A stretch of 64,000 nt of DNA from Warburgia ugandensis (GCA_035236585.1 CP141132.1:62965880-63029879); one strand, 5' to 3'. Positions 36,210-49,800 are shown, counted from the first letter of the stretch. Made by a program: numbers and translations. The notes: generated from the letters alone by a model not told the origin.

Positions 36210-37213
36210 ACACCAACCCAGCCCAAGAGAATGCTTGGAAAATATTGCCCTAAAGTTGAAGTTTGTTAAAAATAAGTTAGAGATTTGGGCAAAGAATCAT
36301 AACAGAGATCAAACCATCACCTGAGCTAATCTTGAATTAGAACTTACATCACTCAGTCTAATAGAATAGGAGAGAGTGAAGAATTGGTTGGAAGATGCCT
36401 AATCGAATTGGCTATTTAGAGCTATAGGAAGAAATAAAGTGGAGACAAGAAGCACACAAAATGTGGTTGAAGGAAGGTGACCACAACGTAAAATTTTCCC
36501 ATGCAATGGCAAGTGCTCATAGGGGTTCAAACAGAAGCTCATCTCTTTTAATGAATGGTTGAGTTGAAGTGATTAGATTTTACAAATGCCTCTACGAAAG
36601 GGAATATTGAGATGTATCTTTTCTGGAAGGATTACAAATTAAAATTTTAACAAGGATACTAAATCTTGGATGGAGAGACCTTTCATCATAGAAGAAATAG
36701 AAGAAGGAAGCCCCAAGTCCGACGGGTGTTGTCTACTATTCTACCAAGTATGCTAGCCTTTTGTTAAAACTAATGTAGTTGCTTTTTTGGATGGATTTTA
36801 CAGGGGTGACGATATAGACATGCATGTTAATGCATCATTTATAGTACTTATCCCAAAGAAGCAAGAGGCTAAAACTTTGAAAGACTTTCGCGCAATAAGT
36901 CTCATTGGAGCATGCTGTAAGATTCTTACGGAAGTGTTTGCCAAATGACTAAAAGAAGCGCTCGTGGATGTTATCTCATCGCATCAATCAGCATTCATGG
37001 AAGGGAGAAATATAGTTGATTGTGTCCTGGTGGCAAACGAAAGTATTGATTTGATGCGCAAAATTAGAATTTCCAGTTTCATTTGCAAGCTTCATTTAGA
37101 AAAGGCTTTTAATCGAATTGAATGGTTGATTACTGATATAGTGCTCTAGAAAAGGAACTATGGTGATCAATGACGATTGTAGATCCAAAAATGTCTTAGA
37201 ACGGACTTTTTCA

Positions 37214-37429
37214 CAATTCTTGTAGATAAAAAAGGACATCTCCGGTGCACGAAGCTCCCGTGTATGCAAGGTATAGAGAAGGAGCGGACTACAAGGGTTA
37301 ATAGTATCCAACCTTACTTTGCATTTTGCAAGAGGCTATTTTCATGCCTTGAACACATGATCTCAAGATCATATGACAACAACTCTACCATTGTAGCAAG
37401 ACTCCCCTTGTTTCTCAATTCTTGTAGAT
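37214..37429 (-). mobile_element. Au-like SINE in L1 reverse transcriptase, 14-bp TSD
   Basis: The duplication CAATTCTTGTAGAT lies at 37214-37227 and 37416-37429. The body at 37228-37415 is in reverse orientation ('ggacatctccggtgcacgaagctcc' to 'gcaagactcccctt'). It sits between L1 reverse-transcriptase blocks, so it is younger than the L1 insertion. Confidence 0.88.
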
Positions 37430-39541
37430 GTCTCTCCCAAAGAATTTTTTCGAAGTTTCTGGGGAGTGCGACAAGCAGATCCCATGTCTCCCTATCAATT
37501 CATCAGTGTGGTTGTGATTTTCAACTCAACCATGAAAGAAGTGATGCACAACAATCTCTACAAAGGCTTGTTAGTGCCTACATCAAGTTTGAAGGTGTCC
37601 TATCTCCAATTCACATACAACACCATGTTGATCGTAGAATATGAGCATCACCAATGGAAGAGCATGCAGGCTATATTCAAAGTTTATGAGCTGTTTACAA
37701 GTCAAAAAAATCAATCTCAATAAATCTGAAGTCTTTGGAATGAATATCACCGAGCAAGAAGTAGAAGCAATGGCAAGTGATGTTCGATGCAAGAAAGGAA
37801 CATTGCCATGCTTTTATCTTGGATTGCCCCTAGTGTTAGGCCACCCAAACCACAAGTTGTGGGATCATGTTATAAAAATATTTCAATCAAGGTTATCAAT
37901 TTGGAAAGGAAAAAAAAAACATTGTTATCTAGAGGTGGGCGACTCACTCTTTTGAAGGCCTCTATGAGCGGTCTTACAATATATTATATGTCGGTCTTTC
38001 AATGTCCAACCAAAGTAATCAATAAGATGGTGCAGATAAAAGAACCTTCTTGTGAAGCAAAGGGGAGGAGAAAAAGAAATTTCATCTAGTAGCATGGAAC
38101 ACTATTGACAAGCCTAAGGAGAACGGTGGTCTAGGAATAAGACATTTTGAAAGAAGTTGATGAGACACTGTTAACAGAATGGCTGTGGAGATACTCCAAT
38201 GAACCCAACCTGTTTGGCACTCCTTCATTTAGGCATGTACCAGCCAAAACAACTTAAATGGGTCAAAAGTGAAGAAAGTTCTAAGGATCGCCTATTTAGA
38301 AAGATATATCAAAATTCTTGCTATTCAATTCTTCATACAATACAAGGCTTTACATAGGTAAGAGGACATAATTTGCTTCTAATCAGATGAATGGTTCAAA
38401 CGACAGGTCCTAAAACATGATTATCCAAGGATTTTTAGGGCGGCTAAAAAAAATGAGTAAAAAATCTCTGACTATTTCATGCCGGCAGGCAATGAGACGT
38501 GGTGGCATATTCAAGTATAACAACTTATAAGGGGCCATTAAAAAGACAATTTGACGAGCTTTCTCTCAAGTTAAGAGCCATGAAGATCAACGTTCAAAAA
38601 GCTGATAAGATATACTAGACACCCACCTCACATGTGGTAATTTGACCGTGATATCTGCATATGCAAATCTATCCCCAGCAAATGAACCTTGACCATTTGC
38701 AAAGATAATTTGGAGCTCATTAGTCCCTCCAAAAATATCAATGCACACATGGTCAGAGGTTCACGATAGGCGACTAACTTGTGACATGGTGTGGACCGAA
38801 TTGCTCTGCATCTGTGCAAAGGATGCAGCTAAAAATCATGACCACTTATTCCTATCATGTCCAAAAATTTAGTTAATCTAGAATGCAATCTTGTAAACAT
38901 TCAAAGTCTCTTGGGTCCTTCACTCATGTAGCTCAATGGACGTCACAAAGCAGCTGCAAGCGAGGTCAAATATTATGGCTCCACAATGATGAATGAGTTT
39001 ACTAATTACTCAGTAGAAGAAATTACAATGAAGTGAATAGAAATTGCCAACAGCAACAAAAGAAAAGAAAAACCTACCTCGAAGTGGATACTATCAGAGC
39101 CTAATTGTTTCAAAATGAATTTCCATGAAGCTTCTTTAAGGAATCCTGGACTAGCTGGAGTTGGTGGGCTCCTTAACGATACCCTAGTCAATACTATTTT
39201 TGAGTTTATAGGCTCTTTATGAATTTATGGCCTAAAAGAAGTAGAACTCAGGGCATTATGCACAAGCATATCAATTTGGAGCTCCTCACTTCGGCTTCCA
39301 TTAGTTATCGAAGGGGACTCGTTGAAAGTCATATCATGGATGAAAGGAAAAGAATCACCACGATGTAGACTCTAGCCTTTCATAGATAAATTCTTCTAGA
39401 TATTGGCCAAAACGAGGTGACTTTCACCCATGTACTTAGATCCGCTAATGGGCTATCTAACATATTTGTGTGGTAAGGATGCCTCTTGATCTTCCTAGAG
39501 TAAGATGGACTAAAAACTTCTAATGATGTGCATATTAAGTT

Positions 39542-42500
39542 ATTTGACGGATTTTCAAATAACTTTCTTTATTCTTAGAATGTAAACATGGAAAGACATT
39601 TTTCAATATAAATTTTTTCACAAAACCCTAGTGTCATCTCTACAAAAAAATTATATTTCAAGGATTCTAAAATGCAATGAATTTGTATTTAACATTTTTT
39701 AGGATTTTATCCAATGACAACTTATAGTCTAACTGACTACATGCACCTAAATTTCCAAAATGATCAAATCTAAGTCATATGCTTACATTGTCAGTACAAG
39801 CTTATGCTATTATTGTCTTCATCGAAAGTTCCATTTACCTAGAGCTATTTTTTCATCAAGTCAATTTCTTCAAATCTGAGACATTTAGCAAATTTGTACT
39901 TGGTAGGTGTTTTGTACATCAATTTGGTAATTTAAATAAAGTCAAATACAAATTGGATATTTTTACTATTTAATCTAAGGAACAATATATATTCATACAA
40001 TCTTAACCATGTGATAATATTCATATTACATACACTTCAATTTATTTCAAGTAATTCTATATTATATTAACTCATAATATAGACATATTCATTTCACATC
40101 ATATTATCATATATCAACTCAAGATGTAAATAGATCTATGTCAAATCATCTCAAAATTTAATAGCTCATAATCTACTTAGAGCATGTTATAAGCATATGT
40201 AATGCAATTAACATAATAAAAATATGTTCTAGGATTTAATCTATCTATGTACAACATCAGTATGGAAAATCACAAGATATTCATGAGAAGGATAATCTAT
40301 ACTATAAGTATACATAAATTAGTAATAAAATAATAAAACAATTGAATCACTTTTTGATTTAATAATAGATAAATTCATGTCACGTCAAAATCAACGCATG
40401 TCAACTCACCAATAACAAATCCATGTCAAATATACATCTGAGCATATTAGCCCACCATAGGCAAATCCATGCCAAAAACATATATGAGCATATTAACTCA
40501 ACATAGGCAAATTATGCCAAAAAACAAATCTTGAATAAAATCTTGCATGTAAAAACATCTCACAATCATTTCAACATAATCATAACTATACCGTGAGCAC
40601 CTAGAAATCCTACCAATGCCTCTTCACTCCCCCTCATTAGCTGTCCTCATTGGCTATCCACAAGTATAAATCATGAATTAAACTTTGATTACATGTAAGA
40701 AGACAAACACAATGGAATACAAATCATCAAATCACAGTTATGCTTTAAATTAGAATATTAGATCAAATTCATGAAAATCATATATGAAATGGGAGAGTTA
40801 ATAATTTTAAACCAATGGTCTTACAGTGAAATAAACTCCTCTATTTTTCAGACTTGCTCATTTTATGCATGTTATGGATTGACCTAATAAATCATCATTT
40901 ACATTTTTAATACAAATAGATATTCTATCCCTTTATCATTGCAAATCATGATTTCAAGTAGTCTAATATCATCATCACAATAAGAATATAAATCATTCAT
41001 TCCATCGATAAAGATACATCATTTATCATCAATAATGAGCAATGCATTTCTAATTATAATCATACCATTTATTTATCAAAGTCTATCTATAACATGTATA
41101 TGACCAAATACATATTAATTTAACTAGACTAGTAATCTAGTTAAAATATGAATATACGGATAATTTAAGGATATTATAACAACCTACCATGTGTGTCGAG
41201 GTCATCAATTCCACCAGCTATTTATTTAGCTTCATACGATCCACTCATCAATCATCCAATTGAACTACACAGTGTAAGAAAATCTATTCTTAATATAACT
41301 TATTGGTCATTCATCAATCTTATATAAAAGTATATAATTGCACATTTTCAATTAGATTGTGCTTTTAACTCAACGGTTCAAATAATTTCATAATATGTAG
41401 TCCATTCTATAGATTCGTGATCCAACCTCTAATCTAATAATTAATTGTTAGATCAAGGTTTCCTACTTACAAATCAATGATCAAAGCCCTAACTAATAAT
41501 CTAGGGAGAATTGATCATTGTAACATAGAAATATCATCCTTAATTTAAGTTGAATCTATTGTTTTGATGTACAATCTACAGTAATCAGATATATGACTGA
41601 GATTGTTTGATCAAATTCAACCATAGATCGAACAATCTATGTTCAATCCATGTAAATTAATAGCCTAAAGTAGGTGTTCATAAAATTAGATTGAAGATTT
41701 AAGGTTCAAATATGTTAATTTTCCTAGATCTAACATGCATCGCATCAGATCAAACAAAACTGGTGAAGCCTATGATTGCATATTTTGATCTTACCTCTGT
41801 ACATCACATTTTAAACTTAGATCATTGTTTTGGATGATTGATTATGGATGGATGGCCTCCTTTTAATTCAATTTTGTTTGTGCTCGATTCACTATTCTGA
41901 TTGTCAACATAGCCTTCTCCGATCTACAAATAAACTTAGGAGTTTTACTAATTGGGGTACAATTAAAACATTGAAAAGTTCCGATCTCAAAATTTGATAG
42001 TTATTTTTTTTATTATCAAAGTAATCCTAGCACGCACAATGTTTAGATCAAAATTTCAATGGTTAGATGGTCTCTGTTCAAAATCCGTTGATATGGGTGC
42101 ATAAATCAAGCAATGTGGATTCCAAATATGTCAACTTTTGTGTTTACAATCAAAATCCAATCACTACCGCCAAAATCCTGTCACCATTACTTAATAAGAT
42201 GATTGAAAAATGGTTGGCACCAGCTACTACGTACATTTTCAATCTAACTTATGGGCCTTGTAGATCAGGTCCTAACCTTGATGCCTGTAAAATTTGGTGA
42301 GATTTCATTGGTGTTTAATGCCAAAAGATTATAATAAAAAAAACAGTCAACGGACCATTACACTTGTCAGTAATGAGCGCACTATTCTAGGTGCAATCCG
42401 TTGGCCCAAATCTACTCTAATCATTGTGATTTTTTGTGGGCATGGTCGTTTTTGTATTGAAAGGGATATGAATAGTTCGGATAACTGATCCTTGTCATCT

Positions 42501-44885
42501 TTTGCTTTGTACGCACTTTTTTTCGACATTTCCTCTTCACGATTATCAAATTTCTCTTCGTTTTCCTCTTCTCCTTCTTGTCCTCTTTCTCCATCTCCTT
42601 TTTCTTCATCTTTCCTTCCTTCCTTTTCATCTTGGGTAACGTTTAGTTGATTGTAGTCATATGCCTTAATGGGAGGGGTGCCAATATCAAACTGGCCACT
42701 CCCTTTAAGTAAATATCTGTTTACTTGCTTCTTCTTTTTTAAATTATTATATATCAAATGATATTATATACACATATATCTATTGATTTTTCTTAATTAT
42801 CATCATTATGCCTTTTTAAATCTGCATGATGATGGTCACTCATGACAATAATGTCGCCTAATCTGTCAGTTTTAAATTTAGTAAGTGGGGCCTTCTAAGT
42901 GAATTTACTAAAATACAAAACTTGCAAAATACATAATGTTTTTATCTGAGCTCCAATTTCACTATACTTAGTGTTGTAGTTCTTTATTTTTTAAGTACAA
43001 TTTAAATATTAAATTTTCGACACTTGATTTGATGACTATAAAAATCTCATTTTCTACAACTCAAAAACTAGAAATTGAATATTCTCTTTTCATTTCAATT
43101 TAATATATCTAAAATTTACTTAAATTAAGATTTAAAAATTAGGGATGTTCTATTCCTTTTCCCTTAGAGGAATTTTACTCTCAAAATTCTTTTCTTAGTA
43201 TCTTTCAAACAATTCTAGAAACATTCTCATCTCATTGTTTATTCAAGTTCTCATAATTAATTTAATTTTAAAAAAATTAAAAATTACTTGATTCACAACT
43301 TCAAACTCTAAACATTTACACAGTTTATTAGTATACCTTTTCTATCTACTTTAAGCAATAAAGAGTCACTTTTGCTTTGCACTCTAACACTCGACCCTTA
43401 CTTACCAACATATCACCATTCTTATGCAATTCCCACTCATATAGGTAATATCTCCAAGAAAGGGGAGCCTTGGCACAAAGGTAAAAGTTGTCGCCGTGTG
43501 AGTTTGAGGTCACTGGTTCAAGGTGTGGAAACAACCTCTTGTAAAATGCAAGATAAGGCTGTATACTTTAGGCTATTGTGGTCCACCCCTTCCCCGAACC
43601 TCGCAAAGGCGGGAGCTTCATGCACCGGACTGCCCCTTTTTATAGGTAATATCTCCAAATCTTTAAGGTAAACAAAACAATTGTCAGTTTTTGATCATTA
43701 GTAAGATAATTTACCTCATACTTCTTTAATCATCGTAATACAAGATCATTTTCTATTTCTTTTATCTGCCTCAATTTCTTTGTTTGTTATCGTATTTTCT
43801 AACTTAAGGTCAAAATATTTCATTCAGACAAAAATTCAAGGTCAACCAAATTCATGATTAGGTTTATCTAATTATATCTCATATCAATTGATAAACTCGG
43901 CTCCACATTTTTCAAGAGTTATCTAAGTTCTTAGTTAAAAATACTATTTGTATAGTCATATACTTTAGTTCTTTTTTCTAAGAACTATTTTAATCTAGTG
44001 AGAATATTCTTACTCATATCTCCTTGTTCTCTTAAATTATGCCCACCTTCATGAGGGGCATCTGTTTCCTATTAGTCAACATTATCCTTATGAGTTATCT
44101 ATGTAACTCATACCTTATCAATCATCATTCATTGGTTGATTACATATGACTTTTGGACATGTTAGATTGGCTATTAAAGGATTAACTAAGCTCTGATACT
44201 ACTGTTGACGATCTGGATTTTTAAATAACATTTTTTTATTCTTAAACTGGAAATAGTGGAAGACATTTTTTTAATATAAATTTTTCACAAAACCTAAGTG
44301 TCATCTCTACAACAAAATTATATTTCAAAGGTTATAAAATGCGACTTATTTGTATTTGACATTTTTAAAGATTTTATCTAGTCATAACTCACAATCTAAC
44401 TATATAACTACATATACATATATGTCTAGAAAGATCAAGTTGAAGTCATATGCTTACATTATTAGTACAAGCTTGTGCTATTATTGTCCTCATCTAAGGT
44501 TCTATTTACTTTGAGTTATTTTTCTTTCAAGTGAATTTTTTCAAATTTGAGACATTGTAAACAAATTACAATGTCTCAACAAGCCTATGCTTATTAGGTA
44601 TTTTGAATATTAATTGATGATTTCAATAAAACCAAATACAAATTAAATCCATGCTATTTATTTTGAGGAACAATATACATTTATATAGTCTTAACTATGT
44701 AATAATATTCTTATCACATGCATCTCAATTTATTTCAAGTAATTTCATATTATATTATCTCATAATATTATATCAAGTCATAATATAGATAAATTCATAT
44801 CACGTCAACTCATCAGATATCAACTAATAATGTAAACAGATCTATATCAAATCATCTCAAAATCTAATATATTAACAATTGCATA
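39542..44885 (-). mobile_element. coding-free LTR retrotransposon, minus strand, truncated at the right
   Basis: The 3' LTR (minus sense) is about 39542-43152. The truncated 5' LTR is 44203 to about 44870-44885. Both share 'acaaaacc(c)taagtgtcatctctacaa' and 'gtcatatgcttacatt'. Next to the upstream LTR, 44188-44202 reads 'aagctctgatactac' on the plus strand, i.e. GTAGTATCAGAGCTT on the minus strand: an initiator Met-tRNA primer site. A purine tract, AAGGGAAAAGGAA on the minus strand (43153-43165), sits just before the 3' LTR. The internal region is only about 1.05 kb, 0.85 kb without the SINE, and has no gag or pol. It is a large non-autonomous (LARD-like) or deleted element. Its truncated LTR ends just upstream of the Cpn60 promoter. 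Confidence 0.75.
43441..43658 (+). mobile_element. full-length Au-like SINE with 17-bp TSD
   Basis: The perfect duplication ATAGGTAATATCTCCAA lies at 43441-43457 and 43642-43658. The 184-bp body starts GAAAGGGGAGCCTTGGCACAA, has an A-box-like 'tggcacaaaggtaa' and a B-box-like 'ggttcaaggt', and ends in GACTGCCCCTTTTT. It is the best reference copy in the window and the least decayed. Confidence 0.92.
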
Positions 44886-45400
44886 TACATAACTTGTCCA
44901 CCGTGAGCGAATAACGGACGTGATTCTCGTCTATTTTGAAAGGAAATTCCATCCACGCGATATAATCTAGTACTTGTCGCTGGTTAACACTTGAAAATTG
45001 ATGGAACCAAAATCAGGGCTTCATAGATCGATGGTTTGGAAATCTATTGGCAATTGGAGGGATGACTTCACATTGGAAGGCTGATGGATCCAAATTTCCT
45101 ACCTGCCATGAAGTCGAGACAAGTCTCGTGATAGTCAATAGTTTTGATGGACAGGATTGTTCAGGAAATTAGATAATTGGGCCCAGTCGAAGTGGGCCCA
45201 TTTGAGACTTGGTCGTTGAGATCTTCAATTGAAATTGTACGAAAGGTATATCTCACTTGGGACCCACTACCCGGAAGAACGATGCTCCACCCTAATTGGT
45301 ACAATCGGCAGGGGAAGCAGATTGGCCTGGCTAGGAGAATCAAGAACGTGGAGGACTTGCAGAGAGTAGCATATAAGCCAAACGCAAATATCTATTATCT
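44886..45400 (+). promoter_or_regulatory. CPN60B: CPN60B promoter region
   Basis: Two copies of the palindromic octamer TGGGCCCA lie at 45178-45185 and 45193-45200. This is a site II type element, bound by TCP factors in many plant genes for plastid and housekeeping proteins. A TATA-like TATAAG lies at 45372-45377, which puts transcription start near 45400. The distal part borders the truncated LTR. An open frame across this region (45177-45635) does not resemble a protein. Confidence 0.5.
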
Positions 45401-45557
45401 CAATCCAACGGCTCACGCACTCCCGAAGCTTCAAGAGAAGAACCCTCGTTTTATAAAACCAAATCTTCATTCGATTTCCTGTCTTGCCGGAGTTTGTCAA
45501 CAGAAGCGAGCTGTATCTTATCCACCCGAAGCCCTAATTTTCAGAAGCAGTTTTCAG
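45401..45557 (+). other. CPN60B: CPN60B 5' untranslated exon and leader intron
   Basis: An exon of about 155 nt ends at a CAG/GTAACA donor (45557/45558). The matching acceptor TTTTCAG/GT is at 46888/46889, 11 nt before the start codon, which gives a 1331-bp leader intron. Leader introns are common in highly expressed plant genes and often raise expression. The transcription start is inferred from the TATA-like box only. Confidence 0.55.
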
Positions 45558-46899
45558 GTAACAATTCCAGTACCTCTCTTGCCTGATTCTGGTCATTTTG
45601 TTGCCAGACTTTCATATTTGCTAGTAAAGTTTTAATTCTATGGACTTCTTGATCTAAGTTGGATTTTGGGTCTCTGAGATTTTTACGTCTTTGATTTTGG
45701 TTCGTATAATTTGTTGAGGGTTTGGACCATTTCAATGGTGTGCGATAATTTCTACTTGCTAATGCGTGATTCTCTTTGTGAAGTTGTCTGTATTTAGAAA
45801 GATCAGTGTCTGTCTGTATTTAGGAAGGTTATTTGGTTAGAATAGATTGTTAAAAGAAGCAACTGCTCAACTTCGGATTTGGAAAATTATAATCATCGGG
45901 GAACAATGGCTTTTCAGTTTTCCTTTTCTCAGTTGAATACATGGTAGAACTTACAATTAAATGAGAAATGGGCATGGAAAATGTGAAAAGCAGTAAAGTT
46001 TATGGTAAATAAATCTGTATTTTGGCTTTGTTTGCTTGATTTGTGCACGTGAATTTCTTTAGTAACTAGTTGATAGCTGTGTTTCGGCAACATTTCTAGT
46101 GATTGATTGTTAGTGCGTCATCTCACAGCAATATGCTTGTTCATAATCTTGATTTGTATTTACAGAAGACAACTTACAGGTGAATACTAAGCTCTGTAGG
46201 GGAGTCCAACTACTGAGCTTTTGGAAAACCCAATTAGTTGGGTTTTCAGGTGTTGGGAAACACGATCTATTAGTGCACTGAATTTGGCTAAATGGAGTTG
46301 GCTTCCTCATCTGTTCTTGAATCATGTTCTGTGTTAGCATCTGTATATCTTTGACGCATATGAAAGGGGTTGGAAAGGTAGTTCTGTCGTATTCCCTTGT
46401 ATAGTCTACTCTGGTGCATATTAGCATCACAGTAACCTGCATGCTAACCTCTTTTTCTCCTATTCATCATCCAGAAGGATGGCGTATGCTATGGGCATTA
46501 TCTAGTTTTGGGCATTTATTGTAGATATGACTAATTATCTTGAATCTCCTATCGTTCTCTCATGATATGAGTTGCTGATGCAAGCTAGAAATGAAAATCA
46601 TTTTGGAGGATTTCACTTGCAGGATTGAATATCTTATTATCTTGATAATGTATTGAACACCCCCTATATTTCTAGACTGCTCCTTGTGTGCATTGCCTAT
46701 ATTCTGTTGTGATGTAACCTACATGTAGACGCTGACATATATGCTTGTCTTTTGTGTACATGTGTCTCAATGTCTGTATGCATATAGACATGCCAATCCT
46801 GTGTATCTATGTTCCTTCTGCACTTCTGGCTTTCTTCCGTTGGTGCTGCATATCATCATTGACAATAAGTGCTTTTGAAAGTTTTCAGGTCTTTCGAAC

Positions 46900-49800
46900 A
46901 TGACATCCATAGTTGGCTCTTTGGTAGCTTCAACTAGTATTGCAATGGACAAGAAACTTTCACTGTCTTCAGAAAAGTTCTCTTCTCTAGCTTGCATATC
47001 TTCAAGTCCTTTTGGTGGGAGGAGACAGAGATTGCGTATGCAGAAAAGATATTCTCCCAGGATCAATGCGATGGCCAAGGAGTTGTATTTCAACAAGGAT
47101 GGTGCGGCCATTAAGAAGCTTCAGGTGAGTTTATGACCAGCAGATGTTGACTCTTCTTACTGTCTTCAGTTAAATACTTATTTGTTCTGCTATTTCTAAG
47201 TATTTTTTTCCATTATAGACTGGTGTCAACAAGCTTGCAGACCTTGTTGGAATAACTCTTGGGCCAAAGGGCAGGAACGTTGTTCTGGAGAGCAAGTATG
47301 GTTCCCCAAAAATTGTTAATGATGGCGTAACAGTGGCCAGAGAGGTATTTCAGTGATGCAGATTCTAGCACTTTTTAAATCTAGTTTGCTGAATGCCTTT
47401 AGTCCATTTTTTGATGAGTTTTCTGATACAGAGCTTATAAAGTGGGTGTTTCCTGTGCTATTTTTCAAGGCTTATTCTTACCAGCTTGTTTGCCTTTTAG
47501 GTTGAGTTGGAGGACCCTGTTGAAAACATAGGTGCTAAATTGGTGAGACAAGCAGCTGCAAAGACCAATGACTTGGCTGGGGATGGTACTACAACCTCTG
47601 TTGTTCTTGCACAAGGTCTGATTGCCGAAGGTGTTAAGGTCAGTGATTTACTCTGCCAATTGTTGAGTCATGTCATTTTCAGAGGTGTTCTTTGGGACTC
47701 AAAAGTAGAACATTGTCTTTATTACTAACTGGAAATTGATTTGTTCAGGTGGTTGCAGCTGGTGCCAATCCTGTTCAAATTACCCGAGGTATCGAGAAGA
47801 CTGCCAAAGCTTTAGTGGGTGAACTGAAGTTAATTTCCAAAGAGGTAGGTTAGAGGCATCAAGGAAAGCACCTTGGCAGATGTATATGCTAGCTTGATCA
47901 TCCAAATTGTTTATTGATGCATAATACCAGCTTGGTGCCATATCTTTTAGGATCAATAGAAATGTGCTGCTTGTATGCATTTTAGCTTCCATTCAAGTTT
48001 GGGATATGATATTTTCACTTTTCCTCCATATTTTATGGTGCAGTTCGGCCTCATCTGAGGTTATATCAGATTGGCCAATTTCAACCATTTCCTTTATACT
48101 CATGCCCTGGTGGCCTTTATGCAATCATGACATCCTTAGTCTTCAGCTGTGATATTGACGTTCAGAAGATGTGTTCATTCACCTTACATATAAATAACTG
48201 TTGCAGGTTGAAGACAGCGAATTGGCAGATGTAGCTGCAGTTAGTGCTGGAAACAACTATGAAATTGGAAATATGATAGCCGAAGCAATGAGTAAAGTTG
48301 GTAGGAAGGGTGTAGTGACACTTGAAGAAGGAAGAAGTGCCGAAAATAGCCTCTATGTTGTTGAGGGGATGCAATTTGATCGTGGTTATATTTCCCCTTA
48401 CTTTGTGACAGACAGTGAAAAAATGGCTGTGGAATATGAGAACTGCAAGGTTTGTTATTATGCACTGACTTCTTTTTATGAACAAATTTTTAACATGAAA
48501 GAACTGATAATTCTAATTTTTAAGAGGTGTGTAAGTCCGCTTAAATTATCTTCTGATGGATGGGTCTTGTCTATGCAGCTGCTTCTTGTTGACAAGAAGA
48601 TCACAAATGCAAGAGATCTAATTAACGTTTTGGAAGATGCCATTAGAGGTGGATATCCAATTTTGATAATTGCTGAAGACATTGAACAGGAAGCTCTTGC
48701 AACTCTTGTTGTGAACAAGCTGAGAGGAGCTTTGAAGATTGCTGCTCTTAAAGCTCCTGGATTTGGGGAGCGTAAAAGCCAATATCTTGATGACATTGCT
48801 ATCCTTACAGGAGGTTAGTGTGCTGTTACTACCCTGTGGCATTAGTGCAACTTGTAAGATAGTCTGTAGTCTGGGGAGTTTCTAGCCTTTTTGATTCTTT
48901 GTCCTGCGCACTGAATGTTGGATTCTTGTTTGCAGCAACTGTTGTGAGAGAAGAGGTTGGACTGTCTCTAGACAAGGCTGACAAGGAGGTCCTTGGTCAT
49001 GCTGCAAAGGTAGTACTCACCAAGGATGCTACAACCATTGTTGGTGATGGAAGCACACAAGAAGCAGTAGAAAAGCGAGTTGCACAGATCCGGAATCTCA
49101 TTGAGGTGTGATTTTCTCTTTTCATCTCCTGTCATTGGTATAATCCTTAAGATTTCTTGAGATTCACAAGGATATGGCTTTGCAGGCTGCTCAGCAGGAT
49201 TACGAAAGGGAAAAGCTTAATGAAAGAATTGCAAAACTCTCTGGTGGCGTTGCTGTCATTCAGGTACTCAATGAGAGGATCGTCTTTTTCAGGAGTTTAA
49301 TTCTTTATGTTGGGATGAAATTTCTTCTTTTTTCCAATACTTATGATGGTTTTACAGGTTGGGGCTCAAACAGAAACGGAGTTGAAAGAGAAGAAATTGA
49401 GAGTAGAAGATGCCCTTAATGCGACAAAGGTACTCTTATTGGACTTGGATTGACTGCCCTAGTTTGGAAGTTGGGTCTTGCATGTGTGTTTCTCTGTACA
49501 AGCTCAAAAGTTTGTGTTTTTCAGGCAGCAGTTGAGGAGGGTATTGTTGTTGGCGGTGGTTGCACCCTATTAAGACTTGCATCGAAGGTTGATGCCATAA
49601 AGGATAACCTTGAGAATGACGAGCAGAAGGTGGGTTATCAGAATAAAGCAGGCCTTAAAACTATTCTCTGATGGTAATTTACTCTTTGTTGGGTCTATTA
49701 ATTCATGCCGTTGACCTCTTGGGAATGATTTGCAGGTTGGTGCAGATATTTTTAAGAGGGCTTTGAGCTACCCACTGAAGTTGATTGCTAAAAATGCTGG

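Larger units (their letters stand above)
33301..39470 (+). pseudogene. L1 ORF2 remnant: endonuclease, reverse transcriptase, RNase H
   Basis: Endonuclease: 33301-33960, with WLIGVDFNVI and RGRYTWSNKQ followed by SKIDQF. Reverse transcriptase begins near 36830 (SFIVLIPKKQEAKTLKDFRA), then HQSAFMEGRNIVDCVLVANE and CKLHLEKAFNRIEW, where the catalytic Asp of C-K-L-D is His. After the SINE it resumes with RQADPMSPYQF (37469), and the F-A-D-D-T box reads F-T-Y-N-T. 'PCFYLGLPLVLG' and 'LTLLKASMSGL' mark the downstream RT. RNase H at 39111-39470 reads NPGLAGVGGLLND and IEGDSLKVISWMKGK. Stops and frameshifts are frequent. Both RT catalytic sites are lost, so it cannot retrotranspose itself. Confidence 0.85.
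33107..39500 (+). mobile_element. decayed L1 LINE, interrupted by a solo LTR and a SINE
   Basis: A degenerate zinc-knuckle-like stretch (CFGNISGHFKCHDP, 33119-33160) may be the end of ORF1. ORF2 starts near 33301 (MITIAWNIHGLGNPR). The solo LTR at 34084-36209 and the SINE at 37214-37429 interrupt it. The 3' part ends with an RNase H domain at about 39111-39470. Net length after removing insertions is about 4 kb. The poly(A) tail is not obvious because the next LTR element begins at about 39542. Confidence 0.8.

Noticed and set aside
42347-42757. 136-aa Lys/Glu-rich minus-strand frame
   Set aside because: Low-complexity purine-rich run inside the LTR of the coding-free element; no conserved motif.
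45177-45635. 152-aa open frame before CPN60B
   Set aside because: Spans the promoter, the TATA-like box, the leader exon and its donor site; no family resemblance.
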